Under the pieces are notes generated by a model, which had not been told where the DNA came from, searched no databases, and saw nothing but the letters and a program-made list of their open reading frames with translations. This document shows positions 23,968 to 33,135 of a DNA stretch of 64,000 nt, piece after piece. Numbering within the stretch: the first letter of the stretch is position 1; each line of letters begins with the position of its first letter. This stretch comes from CAIJXB01 sp964439595. GTDB lineage: Bacteria; Chlamydiota; Chlamydiia; Chlamydiales; Rhabdochlamydiaceae. The DNA lies in assembly GCA_964439595.1 (NCBI GenBank), contig CAYTOK010000008.1, forward strand, positions 1-64,000, given 5' to 3'. The position numbers and the translations under genes were made by a program.

Positions 23968-25899
23968 TTAAGAATAAGGTTGAAACCTCCACACGGCACC
24001 CATATAGTGTTTTTCTGACGGGAGGGGTGATTCTGTGTCTTCGTCAATATAGATCCCTCTTTCGTCTTCTCTTGGTTGTAATCTAGGATAAAGGTTAGGG
24101 TCTGAGTTTTTTTCACATCGTTGAATGGATCCTGTAAATAAATTTGCACCCGAGATGATTTTCTCTACGCAGACCGCTACGGTTAATTCAAATAGTCTTG
24201 AGACGGCAGCGGGTTCTCTACCTCGGTTTGGTAAAGCGTGAACCATCGCAACTTGCTCTTCATAAGATTTATTAGCACTTTCTTTCAGGATTCCTTTTGG
24301 TATAAGAGCCCAGTAGGAGCTTTCAAAAGCTTTTTTCTGGGAATCGTAAGATTCAATATAGCACCCAGTAATCCAGGCACCTGCAATCTTAATATTAGAA
24401 AATAAAGTATCCGCGTCCTCAAAAGAGAATTCTTTCCTGTTTACCTTTTCTGGCATAAGGACTAGCATATGCGTTTCTCCTACTTTCGAGCCTTCAGGAA
24501 ATCCTTCAATATTAATGCTTGGCTGCTCTAGAATCTCCAATATTCCTTCTGGGATAGGCACGTCCTCTACTTCAGCTCTTATATAGGTCTCCCATTCTTT
24601 GGCACCTCTTAAGCAGCCGGGAAACCGGGCTCTTATTGCATCTTCGTCAGCTCTTTGAATGATATCCCAGGTACGTTCAAGAGAGCAGCCTTTGTCGATT
24701 GCTTTACTGACTCTGTCGATAGTTGCTGCATTTATGGAAATGGCTATTTTGGAATCTTGCATTCTAGAAAAAATAGGCAGGAAGATTTCGATCTTTCTCT
24801 GAAGATTGCTCGCAGCTTCTGCTGTTGGAATATCTTTGCTCGCTTCGATGTTGATAAACATTTCTATGAAAGGAAGACACTCTAAGGGGATTTCTTCCCA
24901 GTTGAATTTTACTTTAAATGTTATCATTGCTAATTTTGCAAAGGACTCTCTAGAGAATCGTTCTATTTCCGCAATCCGTATATGGGGATTACGCTCTCCA
25001 TCTAAGAACCTGTTAGCGTATGCTATAACTTGAAAATAGGACACTTTCATTGTAAGTAAAAAACGTACGGAATTTGTGCTTATGCTTTGAGAAGAAGAGG
25101 TATCAGAAGAAGAGGTGCCTATTGCCACTTCAGGATATGCTAGGGCAATAAGTCTATTCTTGATGAGATCTTTTATTTGAGGGGCGGTTTGTTTTATATC
25201 TCTTAGAGTTCTTGGCTTATCTGTTAGCGGGTCTCGGCCATTCGCTGCAATCCATTGATATATTGCAGCTTCATGATAATAGTGCTTATGAGTTTTGCCT
25301 TTATCGTCAGTATCTTCTAAGTATACAGAATCGTCGGCAGGAATATCAAGGGCGATTTTGCATTCATAAGCCTGTAGGACTGGGTCTTCAGTAATTTTAT
25401 CTGCAAGGTCCGGGTCTTCTGCTATGAATTCTAAAGTTGGGAGGCTCACTGTTAAATAAGATAGCGCTTTGGCTGAAGCGAAGACTATAGCCTGATTGAT
25501 ATCCATCCCTTCGGCTAGGCCGTTAGCTAAAAAACTATTAAGGGTGGCTTTGAAAACAGGGAGGCGGTAGGGAGGGCAAATGGAGGTGAAAATGCGCGCA
25601 AATCGTTCCTCTCTCAGCGTTGAGAGCGTTTGTTTTAGCAGGCCTTTCAGAAAGCCTTTTGTTGCAGGCTGCTTTTCTAATGCAGGCAAATTAAACGTGC
25701 TATACAGTGCTTTAACTCGACCTTGCAGATTTAGAGGAATTGCTATAAGTAGAGGTTTAATGTCGCCACCCTCTCTTAGCATTTCTTTTACGATCTTTTC
25801 TATGTTATTTTTGGACATCAAGGGGTCTTTGACTATACTATCTAGTTCTTCGGTAAAAATAGTCTGAATTTGAGTGGGGGTATATATGGGCGATGTCAC
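23968..25899 (-). CDS. Hypothetical protein, 643 aa
   Basis: No family recognised. The start is GTG 25899, supported by AAAGGAG 6 nt ahead. There is no signal peptide or membrane segment. It is largely helical, with a serine-rich patch near 258-270 (GTSSSDTSSSQSIS). The second half contains more beta-like stretches (GAWITGCYIESYDSQKKAFESSYWALIPKG). It was duplicated in tandem to give the short derivative at 23681. The gene stands in a cluster of lineage-specific genes ahead of the conserved dxr-rseP pair, consistent with an effector, but this is inference. Confidence 0.75.
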   Translation of the reverse strand: MTSPIYTPTQIQTIFTEELDSIVKDPLMSKNNIEKIVKEMLREGGDIKPLLIAIPLNLQGRVKALYSTFNLPALEKQPATKGFLKGLLKQTLSTLREERFARIFTSICPPYRLPVFKATLNSFLANGLAEGMDINQAIVFASAKALSYLTVSLPTLEFIAEDPDLADKITEDPVLQAYECKIALDIPADDSVYLEDTDDKGKTHKHYYHEAAIYQWIAANGRDPLTDKPRTLRDIKQTAPQIKDLIKNRLIALAYPEVAIGTSSSDTSSSQSISTNSVRFLLTMKVSYFQVIAYANRFLDGERNPHIRIAEIERFSRESFAKLAMITFKVKFNWEEIPLECLPFIEMFINIEASKDIPTAEAASNLQRKIEIFLPIFSRMQDSKIAISINAATIDRVSKAIDKGCSLERTWDIIQRADEDAIRARFPGCLRGAKEWETYIRAEVEDVPIPEGILEILEQPSINIEGFPEGSKVGETHMLVLMPEKVNRKEFSFEDADTLFSNIKIAGAWITGCYIESYDSQKKAFESSYWALIPKGILKESANKSYEEQVAMVHALPNRGREPAAVSRLFELTVAVCVEKIISGANLFTGSIQRCEKNSDPNLYPRLQPREDERGIYIDEDTESPLPSEKHYMGAVWRFQPYS

Positions 25900-26101
25900 T
25901 CCTGACTCCTTTAAAATGGTTTAATTTTAAAATTAGCATATTTTTGACATTATTCGTAAGGTTATTTTTGTTTTTAATTATTTAAAGGAATTCTTTTTGT
26001 TTTAAATGGTTTCTAGCATTTTGAATTGGACATTGACTTATAGAGTGTTATAGGGATAATGGTTTAGGAAGATATTGTTATAAGGTGTATTTTGGTACTT
26101 T

Positions 26102-27241
26102 ATGAGAGATAAAAAGAAGTTATCTATCTTAGGTTCAACGGGTTCTATAGGGATTCAAACTTTAGAAGTAGCTCGTCATCTAGGGCTTGAAGTCGTGGCC
26201 CTAGCTTCTCATAGTCGTATAGATCTTTTACTTTCCCAAATTCAAGAATTTCGTCCTGCGATTGTAGCTGTTTTTGATAGGGAAAAAGCCTTAGAGCTAA
26301 GGCGTCTTGTTCCTCATACCCCTGTTGTCTTTGGCAGTGAAGGACTAGAAGAGGTGGCTTCCTTCCCTGGGGCTGATCTTGTCATTTCCGCAATTACTGG
26401 ATTTGCCGGCGTTGCTCCGACTATTTCTGCTATTTTAAGTGGTAAAAATGTGGCGCTTGCCAATAAAGAAGTACTTGTTGCAGCAGGAGAGTGGATTATG
26501 AACCTTGCAAACGAGCGCGGGGTAAAGATACTTCCTGTTGATAGCGAGCATAGCGCTCTTTTTCAGTGTCTGGAAGGGAAGAACCTGGGAGAAGTTCGAA
26601 GGCTCATTGTTACAGCTTCTGGGGGTCCTTTTTTTCGTAGGCAGAAAGGGGAATTTTCAGAAATCACTTTGGAGCAAGCTTTAAAGCATCCTAGCTGGAA
26701 AATGGGACCTAAGATCACAGTGGACTCTTCAACCCTTATGAATAAAGGCTTAGAAGTTATTGAGGCATTTCATTTATTTGGGCTGTCAGTTGATAAGATA
26801 GACGTGATTGTACACCCTCAAAGTGTAATTCACAGTATGGTGGAAATGCAAGATGGGGCTATGTTTGCCCAGATGTCAGTGCCTAGTATGACTTTGCCTA
26901 TTCAATATGCCATTACTTGGCCTCAAAGAGAAAAAGGGATTCTTCCCCCGTTTTCTTTTTTAGAGCACCCTAAATTAGAATTTTTCCCCTTAGAGCCAGG
27001 GAAGTTTATTTGTTTGGAACTAGCTTATGCGGCCCTCCGAGAGGGGGGGAGCTTTCCTTGTTTTTTAAATGCAGCTAACGAAGTTCTTGTCTCCCGCTTT
27101 TTAAATAAAGAGATTGGATGGGTTGATATTGGTGTGAAGTTAGAAAAGCTTTTAGAAAGACATCAAAAGGAAGAAAATACTTCTTTGGAAACAATTTTTG
27201 CAATTAATGCTTTAGCGAGGCAGGAAGCTTTAACTATTTAA
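26102..27241 (+). CDS. dxr: 1-deoxy-D-xylulose 5-phosphate reductoisomerase
   Basis: 379 aa. The enzyme turns DXP into MEP with NADPH, the committing step of the MEP isoprenoid pathway in the cytoplasm. Visible signatures: NADPH loop LGSTGSIGIQTLEV at the start, ANKEVLVAAGEWIM, metal and substrate residues in LPVDSEHSALFQCL, the flexible-loop region KHPSWKMGPKITVDSSTLMNKGLEVIEAFHLF, and HPQSVIHSMVEM. All are intact and the length is normal. The next gene, rseP, begins 19 bp downstream; the same pair is adjacent in Chlamydia (CT071-CT072). Confidence 0.98.
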   Translation: MRDKKKLSILGSTGSIGIQTLEVARHLGLEVVALASHSRIDLLLSQIQEFRPAIVAVFDREKALELRRLVPHTPVVFGSEGLEEVASFPGADLVISAITGFAGVAPTISAILSGKNVALANKEVLVAAGEWIMNLANERGVKILPVDSEHSALFQCLEGKNLGEVRRLIVTASGGPFFRRQKGEFSEITLEQALKHPSWKMGPKITVDSSTLMNKGLEVIEAFHLFGLSVDKIDVIVHPQSVIHSMVEMQDGAMFAQMSVPSMTLPIQYAITWPQREKGILPPFSFLEHPKLEFFPLEPGKFICLELAYAALREGGSFPCFLNAANEVLVSRFLNKEIGWVDIGVKLEKLLERHQKEENTSLETIFAINALARQEALTI

Positions 27242-27260
27242 CGAAAGGTTTTTTACACTT

Positions 27261-29192
27261 ATGATCAGTATATTGTATTTTGTTTTAGCAGGCCTTGGCC
27301 TGGGTTTTCTTGTTTTTATCCATGAGCTTGGGCACTATGTTGTAGCAAGAAGAGAAAAAATGAAAATAGAAGTGTTTTCTATTGGATTCGGCAAGCCTTT
27401 TATCTCTTGGCAGAAAGAGGGAGTAAAATGGCAGGTATGTTGGATCCCTTTTGGAGGATATGTCCGTATTGCTGGCATGGAAAAGAAAGGTTCTTTAGAG
27501 CCTCATGAAATTGAAGAGGGGTTTTATGGAAAAAAACCTTTAGCTCGTATTAAGGTGGCGTTAGCAGGTCCTATTGTAAATATTATATTTGCATTCTTGT
27601 TGTTTTCCATTATCTGGCTTGTAGGCGGTAGGGAGAAACCTTTTTCGAATTACACACATCTTATCGGGTGGGTAGACCCTTCCTCTGACTTGTATAAAAT
27701 GGGAGTGCGCCCCGGCGCTGAGATTACAGAATATAATGGAAAACCTTTCCATGAGTTTACCCAGCTCTTATATGGAACCTTACTCGAGAAAGGAGAGCAA
27801 AAGATTACAGGGTATCAAATTGACTATGTAAATCGAAATAAGACGCCTTTTACCTATAGTATGGATGATATAGAAAACCATAAAGGGCAGGAAAGGACTG
27901 TGTCTTTGCTCTCTATTATAAATCCAGCTTCTTATTTGATCTATGAAGAGTTGAGTAATCAAGATACAAGCTCTTCGATGAGAGAAAGTGGAATACAGCC
28001 TGGAGACAGGGTTCTTTGGGTAGATGGGGAGGTAGTCTTTTCTAAAAGACAGCTCGTTTCTTTGGTAAATAGAGCAAGGTCTCTACTCACAGTCCAAAGA
28101 GGAGATTCGGTGTTTCTTACGCAAATTCCAAGGCTTAAAATAGGGGATTTGCGCATCAATTCCTTAGAAAAAGCAGAGCTTCAAGACTGGGCTTATGCAA
28201 GTAATTTGCAAGAGGAAGTGTCCCAGCTATTTTTTATTCCTTATAAAATTTCTCCTAAGGGAGAGGTTGAGTCAGTAACAGCTTATGTCGATGAAAATGC
28301 TTTCGAGCAGAAGGAATTCCAACCCAGACTTTCTGCAGTAGAAATCCCTCTTTTACCGGGGGATCGCATTTTAGCTGTAGATGGGAAGGACGTGTCCGGA
28401 GGACAGGAGTTTTTTAATGCGGTGCAAGTTAGACATATTCAGGTGATAGTGCAAAGAGGCATTGCCTATCCCCCGATTCCTTTTGAAAAAGCCGATGAAG
28501 ATTTTATGAAGGGAGTTTCTTTTGCTGATCTAAATGCTCTAGTAGATGGAGTGGGGGTGAAAAAGGCTCTAAATAATAAAGGGAACTTGTATTTGCTTAA
28601 GCCGATTGTTCCAAAGCCTATGTCTGATTTTTTAGTATCTGATTCTATAAAAGAAAAAAGAATGACTATGGAAGCTGAGCAAAAAAAGCAAATTGAAGCT
28701 ATTAAGAACCCTAAAGAAAAAGAAAGAGCGTTAATTGCTTTAGAAAAAGAAAAAAGAAGACTCTTGCTTGGAGGCCTCTTAGAGGACCGCGTTGTAGATT
28801 ACAACCCTTCTCCAGTTGTTCTTTTTGGAAACGTCCTTAGTGATATGTGGAAAACTCTTAGCGCCTTATTTACCGGATATTTAAGTCCTAAGTATTTAGC
28901 GGGTCCAGTAGGGATAGTACAGACCATGAAAAATGGATTAGGATTAGGGATCCCTGAAGCTCTTTATTGGCTCGGATTAATTAGCGTAAATTTAGGCGTT
29001 ATTAATCTTCTCCCTATCCCTGTTTTAGACGGAGGTCATATTTGCTTTTCTCTATACGAGGCGATTACTAGGAAACGGATTAAAGCAAAAGTCATGGAAA
29101 GATTAATCATTCCTTTTGCGGTTCTTCTCATAGCTCTTTTTATGTACACAACGTACCATGATATTCTAAGAGCTTTCTTTTCGAGGTTTTAA
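27261..29192 (+). CDS. rseP: RseP/YaeL site-2 zinc metalloprotease
   Basis: 643 aa, longer than the E. coli enzyme (about 450) but like the chlamydial one. Zinc site HELGH at residues 21-25 in the first membrane helix; the partner aspartate is in LPIPVLDGGH near the C-terminus. Between them lie two PDZ-like regions (MGVRPGAEITEYNGKP and LLPGDRILAVDGKDV) and a charged insert around 465-505. It cuts membrane-anchored regulators or signal-peptide remnants within the inner membrane. It probably shares a transcript with dxr. A strong hairpin closes the gene. Confidence 0.96.
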   Translation: MISILYFVLAGLGLGFLVFIHELGHYVVARREKMKIEVFSIGFGKPFISWQKEGVKWQVCWIPFGGYVRIAGMEKKGSLEPHEIEEGFYGKKPLARIKVALAGPIVNIIFAFLLFSIIWLVGGREKPFSNYTHLIGWVDPSSDLYKMGVRPGAEITEYNGKPFHEFTQLLYGTLLEKGEQKITGYQIDYVNRNKTPFTYSMDDIENHKGQERTVSLLSIINPASYLIYEELSNQDTSSSMRESGIQPGDRVLWVDGEVVFSKRQLVSLVNRARSLLTVQRGDSVFLTQIPRLKIGDLRINSLEKAELQDWAYASNLQEEVSQLFFIPYKISPKGEVESVTAYVDENAFEQKEFQPRLSAVEIPLLPGDRILAVDGKDVSGGQEFFNAVQVRHIQVIVQRGIAYPPIPFEKADEDFMKGVSFADLNALVDGVGVKKALNNKGNLYLLKPIVPKPMSDFLVSDSIKEKRMTMEAEQKKQIEAIKNPKEKERALIALEKEKRRLLLGGLLEDRVVDYNPSPVVLFGNVLSDMWKTLSALFTGYLSPKYLAGPVGIVQTMKNGLGLGIPEALYWLGLISVNLGVINLLPIPVLDGGHICFSLYEAITRKRIKAKVMERLIIPFAVLLIALFMYTTYHDILRAFFSRF

Positions 29193-29197
29193 ATTGA

Positions 29198-29230
29198 AGT
29201 CCCTCCCCTGATTTCTTGGGGGAGGGGACT
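29198..29230. terminator. Strong GC hairpin between convergent genes
   Basis: AGTCCCTCCCC (29198-29208) pairs with GGGGAGGGGACT (29219-29230) with one bulged G. There is no good T-run on either strand, so it may stop transcripts from both sides only partly or mark the 3' end of the rseP message. Confidence 0.5.
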
Positions 29231-29235
29231 TAAGT

Positions 29236-29514
29236 TTATGTAGAAGCAAAAACTCGCCACTCTTTGCTTTTAAGTTCTTTAGGGTGATAGATTTCTTTGA
29301 AAGCTTTAAAAAAAAGAGCCGTTACTATTTTATCTTCAGGATTTCTTGGAGGGAATACAAATTGGTTGTTTTCATAATCAGATTGATTTTCTGGGGGGAT
29401 TTCAATGCCGAATTCACAGAGAAATCTTGCTAGATTGGTATCGTAAAATGTGGGAAAATCATTAGGATCAAACGCTATAATTTGGGTCTGGGATTTAGGA
29501 TCTACTAGTATCAT
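29236..29514 (-). CDS. Hypothetical protein, 92 aa
   Basis: No family recognised. An acidic small protein without signal peptide or membrane span, with proline-rich patches (IEIPPENQ, FVFPPRNPEDK). It follows the PI-kinase-like gene on the same strand with about 85 bp between. The ORF is clean and the codon use is like that of its neighbours, but little else supports it. Confidence 0.5.
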   Translation of the reverse strand: MILVDPKSQTQIIAFDPNDFPTFYDTNLARFLCEFGIEIPPENQSDYENNQFVFPPRNPEDKIVTALFFKAFKEIYHPKELKSKEWRVFAST

Positions 29515-29600
29515 TACTTTTCCTGTTTTGTTTTTTTCTAGTGACAGGTTAGTTTAAATGAAAGGGCTTTAACTATAAAGCGCTGTTTTTCTATTTTAAT

Positions 29601-31034
29601 TTATCCTCCGCCAAATACGCTTTCTTTTCTTTCTTTTGTCATATCCATACGTTTTGAGAGGCTCTTTGCTGAAAAGGGTGCTCCGGTTGTAATATGATAA
29701 GTAAGTTCATTTGCGCAGGCTTGTAATGCATAGGATTTGACGCCTTCTTGTTCAGGTAGTAGCTCTTGTAAGTCGGAGTACTCAGGGTTTCGAAGAGCTA
29801 AGGCGCATGGCTCTAAATATTCATGCAGGGTCGCTATTATATTGGTTGAAAAATCGCTGCTTATAGTTAGTGCTTTATCATGGCATACTTGTAAAAAAGA
29901 CTGTTCTGCATTATGAAAGCGGCTTTTAAGCATGAAAGAGCCAAGCTCGAATGGTGTTAAATCAAGGGCTGCTCCTATTTTTAGAAACTCTAAAGTCGTA
30001 TTGGCCATCTCTAATATTTTGGAATCTAAGCCTGGTATTTCCTCTAGCAGATGAGATCTCATTGTATTCCAATCTAAACGTGCAATAGCGGCTTTTTCTC
30101 TAGGTGAAAAGTGTGTCTTAGCAGAGGATAGGGTAAGCCAAAAAAATCGAGGTTTATCTATGAGATCTTTAGAAAGGGTAAGAGAGTGATCTATTGGAAT
30201 TAGATGCCCGTCTTTTCCTATGAGGGTATTGGCTTCTCTTCTGTCTGTATTATTTAGTAAAATATCTAATATAGCTAAGGTTCGAATTTCTAAAGGAGGA
30301 ATTGCTTCTTTTTCGGCAGAAGACAAAGTCTCTACACTTCCCGTATTAGGAACAAACTCTTGCATAGAGCAGGTAAGAGAAATAGGTCCTACTGATTCGT
30401 CGTAATTTGCAATTGTAGGGAATTTATCAGAAAGAATCTGGACTGCTGTAGTCTTTGGTAGGCGCGCGTCTATTCCGACAGAAAGAAGATCTGTTGCTAC
30501 TACGCTTGCCACTTGCTCCCTAACAACCATTTCGTGATAGGGAATCCCAAGTCTAAGAGGTCTATGGAGATCCGCAATCATTCCTATTGCCGGCTTAATG
30601 ACAGAGTGTTTTTTTTGTAATCCCGTATCAACTAGAAAAAAGGTGGAGGAGACTCCTTTTGCTGATTCTTTATTAGAAGTATCTAAAGAGATAATCTCCC
30701 CTTCTAAGGGGTCGTTAATTAATGCATGAGATCTTTGTGACCAGGAAGAGACTTCATCAGCTAGTGAAATTCGGGGAATAGTAAAGAAATCTGTACAGGC
30801 CTTTGCTTTTTCTTCAAAGCTTAGTATTCTTTGTTTTTGTATGTATAGGGTGTCGTCATCTAAGAAAAGAGTTCTTGGTTTTTTGCTTGCATAAGACGGG
30901 CTTTGTTCAGCGGATAGGGAGCTAATGGCCCGTTTGCTTGCTTTAGTGATTTTGTCATCGAGTGAGGGTGGGACTTTTTCTGGGCTTGGGGGGGTATCTG
31001 AGCGAATATATGTGCTTGAATCTAATCTGTGCAT
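29601..31034 (-). CDS. PI3/PI4-kinase-like protein; effector candidate
   Basis: 477 aa. The C-terminal half shows the phosphoinositide-kinase-like catalytic pattern: VIKPAIG with the probable ATP lysine at 147, a REQVASVVATDLL helix, DILLNNTDRREANTLI with the catalytic-loop residues Asp264, Arg265 and Asn269, and IDHSLTL (281-287) in place of the metal-binding ID(H/N) motif. The N-terminal ~90 residues are Ser/Pro/Lys-rich and disordered-looking with a basic patch (SKKPRTLF), as in secreted effectors. The fold is shared with bacterial effectors acting on lipids or on ubiquitin-like substrates, so the substrate is open. A strong promoter stands upstream. Confidence 0.68.
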   Translation of the reverse strand: MHRLDSSTYIRSDTPPSPEKVPPSLDDKITKASKRAISSLSAEQSPSYASKKPRTLFLDDDTLYIQKQRILSFEEKAKACTDFFTIPRISLADEVSSWSQRSHALINDPLEGEIISLDTSNKESAKGVSSTFFLVDTGLQKKHSVIKPAIGMIADLHRPLRLGIPYHEMVVREQVASVVATDLLSVGIDARLPKTTAVQILSDKFPTIANYDESVGPISLTCSMQEFVPNTGSVETLSSAEKEAIPPLEIRTLAILDILLNNTDRREANTLIGKDGHLIPIDHSLTLSKDLIDKPRFFWLTLSSAKTHFSPREKAAIARLDWNTMRSHLLEEIPGLDSKILEMANTTLEFLKIGAALDLTPFELGSFMLKSRFHNAEQSFLQVCHDKALTISSDFSTNIIATLHEYLEPCALALRNPEYSDLQELLPEQEGVKSYALQACANELTYHITTGAPFSAKSLSKRMDMTKERKESVFGGG

Positions 31035-31064
31035 CTTATTCCCATTAAGAGTCCGTTATTTACA

Positions 31065-31093
31065 ATTATAATTAAATCGAAATTTAATTTCAA
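31065..31093 (-). promoter_or_regulatory. Consensus-like promoter for the PI-kinase-like gene
   Basis: On the minus strand TTGAAA (31093-31088) and a perfect TATAAT (31070-31065) have the ideal 17-bp spacing. The leader would be about 25 nt, ending at the ATG at 31034. Confidence 0.7.
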
Positions 31094-31303
31094 CTGTAGT
31101 TTTGTTTTAAATTAGGCTGCGAATTTTTTTTGTGATGTTTTTATTTATTTGAATGCGCCGGTTTAAAGTAGGAGTGTAATAAAGGGATTAAAATAAAAAA
31201 TACTCAATTCAGAAGGAAGTATAAATTTATGAATCTTTCAGGGTGAGATAAGTAAATGAAATTCACTCTAAGTCATCTATGCAACAAGGCCAGGTCTTTT
31301 TCT

Positions 31304-32749
31304 TTAATTAGTTTTTAAGAATTCGCTAAAGTCAATGATTTCAGAAAAGAATCCTGAATTAGTAACGGTATCGGTTACGCCATTTACATGAATTAAAACA
31401 GCGAATTTGGAAAAACCCTTAGGAGCTATTAGCGAGTGTAGCTTTTTCTCCATTTCTTGGAAGATTTCGCTTCCTATAGGGTTTTTGGAGAATTTAATTT
31501 CGCAAATAAATAAGGTGTTGAATTTTGTTTGAATAAGATAGTCTATCTGACACCCCGGAGTTTTTATTGTCTTTCTTTGAAAAAAAGGATTGTCGGATAA
31601 GATGACATCCTGGTTTAGACGGAGTTTTTTAATAATTAGTTGTCTGTTATTTAAGACGAGATTTTCAAATTGTAATCCCATAATAGCATCCCAGCCCGGC
31701 AGAGAAAAAATAGATTGGTTTTCGAAGTGTCCTTGTGCGATCTTATTTTTATTTGGTAGTATATATTTAAGATAGAAGCGTACATAATTATCAGAGAGTC
31801 TGTATTTACTTAAAGAGGACTCTTTCCCATCTTTAATATTCCAAGTATAGTCTCTGGAAATAAAGCCAGATTTTACGAGGTTGTCAAGGTACTCATTCAT
31901 ATGCCCATTTTTAATAGCTTTAAGTGCATTAACAATATCATTGAATTCTAGACTTCCGTTTACAAGATGAGTGACAATTTCTTTATAAAAAGAACTTCTT
32001 TTAGAAAATAAATCATAAAAGATATCTTCAAATTCACGATAGAGAATTCCACTTATTTTAAATCAAAGGCGTTTAATGTTTTCTTCCGCAGTCATTGATT
32101 TTTGTATTTCTTCTAAATAACGAGGAATACCGCCAGTTAAACATAAAATCTTAAGTTGTTCATAAGCTTCGAGCTCTCTTCCTTGTTTAGAAAGAAAAAG
32201 AGTGCATTCTTGCAGGGAAAGTTCTTGTAAATAAAGAATAAGAGAAATTCTACCCAAAAACCCCGTGCTGCTTAAAATATTTTTCTCTATCCAGGGGGAA
32301 ATTGATCCACATAAAACAAATATCAGCTGAGAATTTTGTTTGAAATAAAGATCCCATGCATTTTTTAGTTTTCCAAGAAAACTAGAATCTTTTGAGCCCA
32401 TCCAAGAAATTTCATCAAAAAGAATAATGGTTTTATTTTGTTGCACCTGAGCGGCTAATAGGGTAAATAATGTTGCCCAGTCATCAGATTTAAGTCCTTG
32501 AAGGCCAAAAAAATCACCCATTTGTCTTGCAAATTCATTCCGTTGTTTTTGAGCGGTGGTTCTTTTATCTGGAGGGAGCCCTGAAAAAAAATAGTAACGA
32601 TGATTTTTTCCGAATTCTTGGATAAGGCGGCTTTTTCCTATTCGACGGCGGCCCTGGACAACAACCAAGCTTGCACTGTTTTTTTTAAAAAGCAGCTCTA
32701 AATCTTCTAATTCTTTTACACGTCCTATAAATGGGGGGGGGGGTGTCAT
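31304..32749 (-). pseudogene. DUF234-type archaeal-like ATPase gene interrupted by one in-frame TGA
   Basis: One continuous frame from ATG 32749 (AAGGA about 7 nt ahead) to 31304, broken only by TGA at 32065-32063. The N-terminal part has the AAA-type P-loop (VVVQGRRRIGKSRLIQEF), Walker B (IILFDEISWMG) and the sensor region LIFVLCGSISPW. The C-terminal part has the DUF234 nuclease-like region (GCQIDYLIQTKFNTLFICEIKF). A full protein would be about 480 aa. The family is common in archaea and environmental chlamydiae, with unknown function. An upstream in-frame ATG at 32770 lies within a palindromic repeat and lacks a binding site. The codon for Thr2 is followed by a run of eleven C (32743-32733). 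Confidence 0.75.
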
Positions 32750-32765
32750 CTCAGTCCTTAGTTTC

Positions 32766-32797
32766 GGCATAAAATCACTATTTTGCTATTTTATGCC
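32766..32797. repeat. 32-bp palindromic repeat, copy 1
   Basis: Arms GGCATAAAAT (32766-32775) and ATTTTATGCC (32788-32797) are perfect reverse complements around a 12-bp spacer. A second copy with one mismatch lies 55 bp away at 32821. Both are directly upstream of the ATPase start, suggesting operators or ends of a small mobile element. Confidence 0.75.
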
Positions 32798-32820
32798 CAA
32801 AATAAGCAAGTTGTTTTTCG

Positions 32821-32852
32821 GGCACAAAATCACTATTTTGCTATTTTATGCC
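32821..32852. repeat. 32-bp palindromic repeat, copy 2
   Basis: Identical to copy 1 except one base in the left arm (GGCACAAAAT). The spacer is conserved exactly, so the copies are direct repeats as well as inverted ones. Confidence 0.75.
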
Positions 32853-33135
32853 GTTTTTTCTATATTTCCATTGGGGAAATAGCCAGAAGAAAACAGTTGT
32901 TGAAATTTTTTACGAGAATCCTAACGAGGTTCTGACCTATGTTACCTCGATTCCAGGGAGCAAAGACCAGGGCTAAGTTTCTCTTTTTTCTGGAAAAATC
33001 CAGCGATAGTAACTATGGTGGACCACAAAAACCGTCCTTGCCCAAAAATTGTCTTCTCTCAAAAAATCTCTAAAACTCAACATCCAATATGCCTCCCTCC
33101 ATTTATTTTTTACACTAAGAAAATTCTGTTAAAAA
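32853..33135. other. Intergenic stretch, nothing firmly recognised
   Basis: A 36-codon minus-strand ORF (33083-32973) behind GGAGG is the only coding-like item, and its product is not recognisable. Otherwise it is probably decayed DNA from the second ATPase copy. Confidence 0.4.

Noticed and set aside
32973..33083. 36-codon minus-strand ORF preceded by GGAGG
   Set aside because: Too short, no recognisable product, and it lies in decayed DNA between two damaged ATPase copies. Mentioned only in the intergenic entry.
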